A model generated the notes under the pieces. That model worked only from the letters and a program-made list of their open reading frames with translations, was not told the origin of the DNA and did not search any database. From JAIUNP01 sp020161975 (GTDB lineage Bacteria; Pseudomonadota; Alphaproteobacteria; Rhizobiales; Beijerinckiaceae), in assembly GCA_036745275.1 (NCBI GenBank), contig DAIOGK010000005.1:124001-188000 (forward strand): a stretch of 64,000 nucleotides of DNA. The letters run 5' to 3'. A program made the translations under genes and the position numbers. Every line of letters starts with the position of its first letter. The first letter of the stretch is position 1. Positions 61,814 through 64,000 of this stretch are shown piece after piece.

Positions 61814-62164
61814 GTGCGCATTCTCGTTATTGCATTCATCATCGGCGTTGCCGCGATCATGAGTTGGATTGTGCTTCAGCCGGAATGTCGGGACGGCGAG
61901 ATTTTCGAGAACGAACAGCAGTGCGTGAACACCGCAGGCTATGACCGTCGCTTCTGCGAGCAGGCCTTCTCCCGTAAAAAGGACGCCATTCATCGGGCTG
62001 GAAATGTCTTTGCCACGCAAAGCGATTGCCAGATGCGCCATCCGGTCTGTATCGAGTATCCCAGCGCGCATGGCTGGACACCCAAGCCGTCCGGTTATTG
62101 CGTGGTGCGCGCCAGCGATGGTGCGCTCGCCACCATGGTGCCGGTCTACGGGCCGCGCAAATAA
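61814..62164 (+). CDS. Small membrane-anchored Cys-rich protein, DUF1190/YgiB-like
   Basis: 116 residues, GTG start with GGAG at 8 bp. One N-terminal helix (LVIAFIIGVAAIMSWIV) is followed by a periplasmic part with about six cysteines: ECRDGEIFENEQQCV, RRFCEQAFSRKKDA, FATQSDCQMRHPVC and GYCV. This spacing resembles the DUF1190/YgiB family (C...C...ATREDC...C). No function is established. It stands between the VOC gene (12 bp) and kdsA (9 bp), probably in one operon. Confidence 0.65.
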   Translation: MRILVIAFIIGVAAIMSWIVLQPECRDGEIFENEQQCVNTAGYDRRFCEQAFSRKKDAIHRAGNVFATQSDCQMRHPVCIEYPSAHGWTPKPSGYCVVRASDGALATMVPVYGPRK

Positions 62165-62173
62165 GGATCAACG

Positions 62174-63022
62174 ATGGCTGAGATGCAAGCAACGCCGGGC
62201 GAAACCGTCCGGATCGGCAATGTCGTTTTTGACAACAACGAGAAACTGGCGCTCATCGCCGGCCCCTGCCAGATGGAAAGCCGCGACCACGCCATGGAAC
62301 ATGCGGCCTTTCTGGCCGAACTCGCGCGGAAGCATTCCATCGGCATCGTCTACAAAACCTCCTATGACAAGGCGAACCGCACCAGTGTGAATGCCGCGCG
62401 CGGCATAGGCCTCGAAAAGGCCATGGCTGTGTTCGCCGAGATCAAGGCCACCTATGGGTTGCCAGTGATTACCGATGTGCACGAGACCTTCCACTGCGCG
62501 GAAGTGGCCAAAGTTGTCGATGTGCTGCAAATTCCGGCCTATCTCTGTCGCCAGACCGACCTCCTGCTTGCCGCCGGGCGCACAGGCGCGGCCATCAACA
62601 TCAAGAAGGGCCAGTTCCTCGCGCCGTGGGACATGGCCAATGTCGTCGCCAAGGTGCGTTCCACCGGCAATGCGCGTGTGATGGTTTGCGAACGCGGCGC
62701 GTCGTTCGGCTACAACACGCTCGTCTCTGACATGCGCGCCCTGCCGATCATGGCGGAAACCTGCAAAGCGCCGGTGATTTTCGATGCGACACATTCCGTG
62801 CAGCAACCGGGGGGCCTCGGCGGTTCCTCAGGCGGTGAACGGCGATTCGTAGCTGCGCTCGGCCGCGCCGCCGTCGCGGTGGGCGTCGCCGGCATCTTCA
62901 TCGAATGCCACAATGATCCCGACCGCGCGCCCTGCGACGGCCCGAACATGGTGCCGCTCAAGGATATGCCGGCGCTCATCGGCCAGTTGCTGGCCTTCGA
63001 TGCGCTGACCAAGGGGCGATAA
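62174..63022 (+). CDS. kdsA: 3-deoxy-8-phosphooctulonate synthase
   Basis: 282 residues. It condenses phosphoenolpyruvate and arabinose-5-phosphate to KDO-8-phosphate for lipopolysaccharide. Family pieces: ALIAGPCQMESRDHAMEHA, VYKTSYDKANRTS, LPVITDVHE, IPAYLCRQTDLL, FLAPWDMANVV and PVIFDATHSVQ-PGG. The residues seen are typical of the class of KdsA with a Cys near the metal site (GPCQMES). ATG 9 bp after the DUF1190-like gene. Confidence 0.96.
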   Translation: MAEMQATPGETVRIGNVVFDNNEKLALIAGPCQMESRDHAMEHAAFLAELARKHSIGIVYKTSYDKANRTSVNAARGIGLEKAMAVFAEIKATYGLPVITDVHETFHCAEVAKVVDVLQIPAYLCRQTDLLLAAGRTGAAINIKKGQFLAPWDMANVVAKVRSTGNARVMVCERGASFGYNTLVSDMRALPIMAETCKAPVIFDATHSVQQPGGLGGSSGGERRFVAALGRAAVAVGVAGIFIECHNDPDRAPCDGPNMVPLKDMPALIGQLLAFDALTKGR

Positions 63023-63057
63023 ATACTAAGCTCTCTAAGATACATCTTGACCTGAAA

Positions 63058-63072
63058 GTCGGATCGTCCGAC
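63058..63072. promoter_or_regulatory. Palindrome GTCGGA-TCG-TCCGAC before the MFS gene
   Basis: Perfect 6-bp arms around TCG, ending next to the ribosome site and 8 bp before the ATG at 63081. It could be an operator or a translation-blocking hairpin. Confidence 0.4.
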
Positions 63073-63080
63073 AAGGACGC

Positions 63081-64000
63081 ATGACCCTGCCGCTTGTCGT
63101 CGTGCTCGGGATCGTCGGAATCGGCGTGTCCTATAACCAACGCATGCTGGACCCGCTCACCGTGCTGCTTGCGCGGGATCTGGCGGCGGAAGTGTCCAAT
63201 ATTGTGCTGCTGTCGCCAGCCTTCACCCTGCCCTACGCTTTGGGTCAACCAATTCTCGGCCCGGTGGCGGATGCCGTGGGCAAGGCGCGCGTCCTGCGGC
63301 TTTGCATGGCCACGATCATCGCCAGCGCTGTTGCGACGCTGTTTGTGACAAACTACCCGCTGCTGGTCGCGCTGCGCATGCTGGCTGGTCTGGCGGCTGG
63401 CGGCATCATCCCTGTTTCGCTGGCGCTGATTGCCGACCGCACACCGGTCGAGGAGCGGCAGGTGGCGATGAGCCATTTCATGCTGGTCCTGATTGTCAGC
63501 CAGATTTTTACGGCGCCGGTATCAGCCTATGTGGCGCAGAAATTCCACTGGCACGCGACTGTGATCGTGGCGCTGGTGCTGGCGGCCTTTGCCTATGCCA
63601 TGCTGCTCTGGCGGGTGAAGCCCAATTCCAGGGCGGTGCGCACACCGTTCAGCGCGGTCAACGCGGTGCGGACTTACCGGACGATCCTGGCGGACCCGCG
63701 GGCGCGAACCTGTTACGCGGCAGTGCTGGCGGAAGGCATCTTCATCTTCGGCATCACGCCGCATATTGCGCCGATCCTCGAACAGCGCGGCCTCGGCGGC
63801 GCAACGGAGGCGGGCTATGTGCTCGCCGGCATGGGCGGCGGCGGCATTCTCTATGCGCTGTCGGTAACGCGGCTGGTCCGGCGCTTCGACATCTTTACGC
63901 TGATGCGGGCGGGCGGCGTGCTGGTTGCCACCGGCCTCTTCGCAACCGCGCTGTCGTTGAACTGGCAGATGATGGTCGTCGCCTATGCTATCCTCGGCTT
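63081..64000 (+). CDS. MFS transporter, 3' end beyond the window
   Basis: Open frame from ATG 63081 to the end of the window (about 306 codons), with AAGGA close before the ATG. Hydrophobic with at least nine helices. The MFS loop pattern is clear in GQPILGPVADAVGKARVL between helices 2 and 3. It resembles arabinose-efflux-like exporters. Not linked to kdsA by overlap (58-bp gap with a palindrome). The substrate is unknown, and the C-terminus is missing. Confidence 0.85.
   Translation, partial: MTLPLVVVLGIVGIGVSYNQRMLDPLTVLLARDLAAEVSNIVLLSPAFTLPYALGQPILGPVADAVGKARVLRLCMATIIASAVATLFVTNYPLLVALRMLAGLAAGGIIPVSLALIADRTPVEERQVAMSHFMLVLIVSQIFTAPVSAYVAQKFHWHATVIVALVLAAFAYAMLLWRVKPNSRAVRTPFSAVNAVRTYRTILADPRARTCYAAVLAEGIFIFGITPHIAPILEQRGLGGATEAGYVLAGMGGGGILYALSVTRLVRRFDIFTLMRAGGVLVATGLFATALSLNWQMMVVAYAILG

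Noticed and set aside
1..64000. tRNA, rRNA, prophage or transposase genes
   Set aside because: Intergenic stretches were read on both strands and none has a cloverleaf, rRNA-like sequence, integrase or transposase motif; the window has no evidence for them.

Overview
The window is high-GC DNA (clearly above 60% by eye) with the gene content of an alphaproteobacterium of the order Hyphomicrobiales (Rhizobiales). Pointers are the divK-pleD pair, EipB (DUF1849), DUF2865 and DUF3572 proteins, NDUFA12, a phasin, a long B12-dependent ribonucleotide reductase and an Irr-type iron box. I cannot name the genus. No rRNA, tRNA, CRISPR array, prophage or intact insertion sequence was seen. One assembly gap (10 N at 13501-13510) lies inside a gene.

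Layout. 1-3097: 3' part of an RND efflux pump gene. 3228-4295: DUF2865 envelope protein. 4461-7263: an iron(III) ABC importer (binding protein and permease, no ATPase) behind an Irr-like box. 7368-9167: AsmA-family protein. 9256-21023: the most unusual region, a tightly packed set with a TolC-type outer-membrane lipoprotein, an HlyD-type adaptor, a GAF-like/HlyD fusion and an M50 site-2-protease/HlyD fusion, followed by a ~1,780-residue secreted protein with an LExR-xxFDAA N-terminal motif, a DUF4347 domain and about 12 tandem Ig/cadherin-like repeats. It resembles a type I secretion locus in which the ABC ATPase is replaced by a membrane metalloprotease fusion.

21295-28050: an outer-membrane beta-barrel, a secreted propeller-like protein, a polyamine-type ABC transporter (ATPase and two permeases, no binding protein), a Crp/Fnr regulator, a gamma-carbonic anhydrase and a small glycine-rich membrane protein. 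28135-32990: mfd, sdhE and fabD on the minus strand. 33091-35412: DUF3253, phasin, an MsrQ-like haem membrane protein and NDUFA12. 35734-39695: nrdJ behind two NrdR-like boxes spaced 32 bp. 39770-40230: a REPIN-like inverted palindrome pair, a GIY-YIG gene and a third copy of the palindrome. 40242-46244: a metallo-beta-lactamase-fold hydrolase, topA, a NUDIX hydrolase, an MFS transporter and rpmG. 46366-49846: pleD and divK (minus), DUF3572 and dinB (plus). 49855-55587: a CoxE-type VWA protein, extensin-like peptidase, MoxR ATPase, ribonuclease R and DUF983. 55659-64000: eipB, RidA, GDPD, a FemAB-like transferase, a Tat-targeted Tyr/Arg-repeat protein, HIT, tpiA, a VOC protein, a DUF1190-like protein, kdsA and the start of an MFS gene.

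Most of the window is core metabolism, replication/repair and envelope maintenance. The accessory interest lies in the M50/HlyD-DUF4347 locus, the REPIN/GIY-YIG unit, the Tyr/Arg-repeat protein and several regulatory palindromes.
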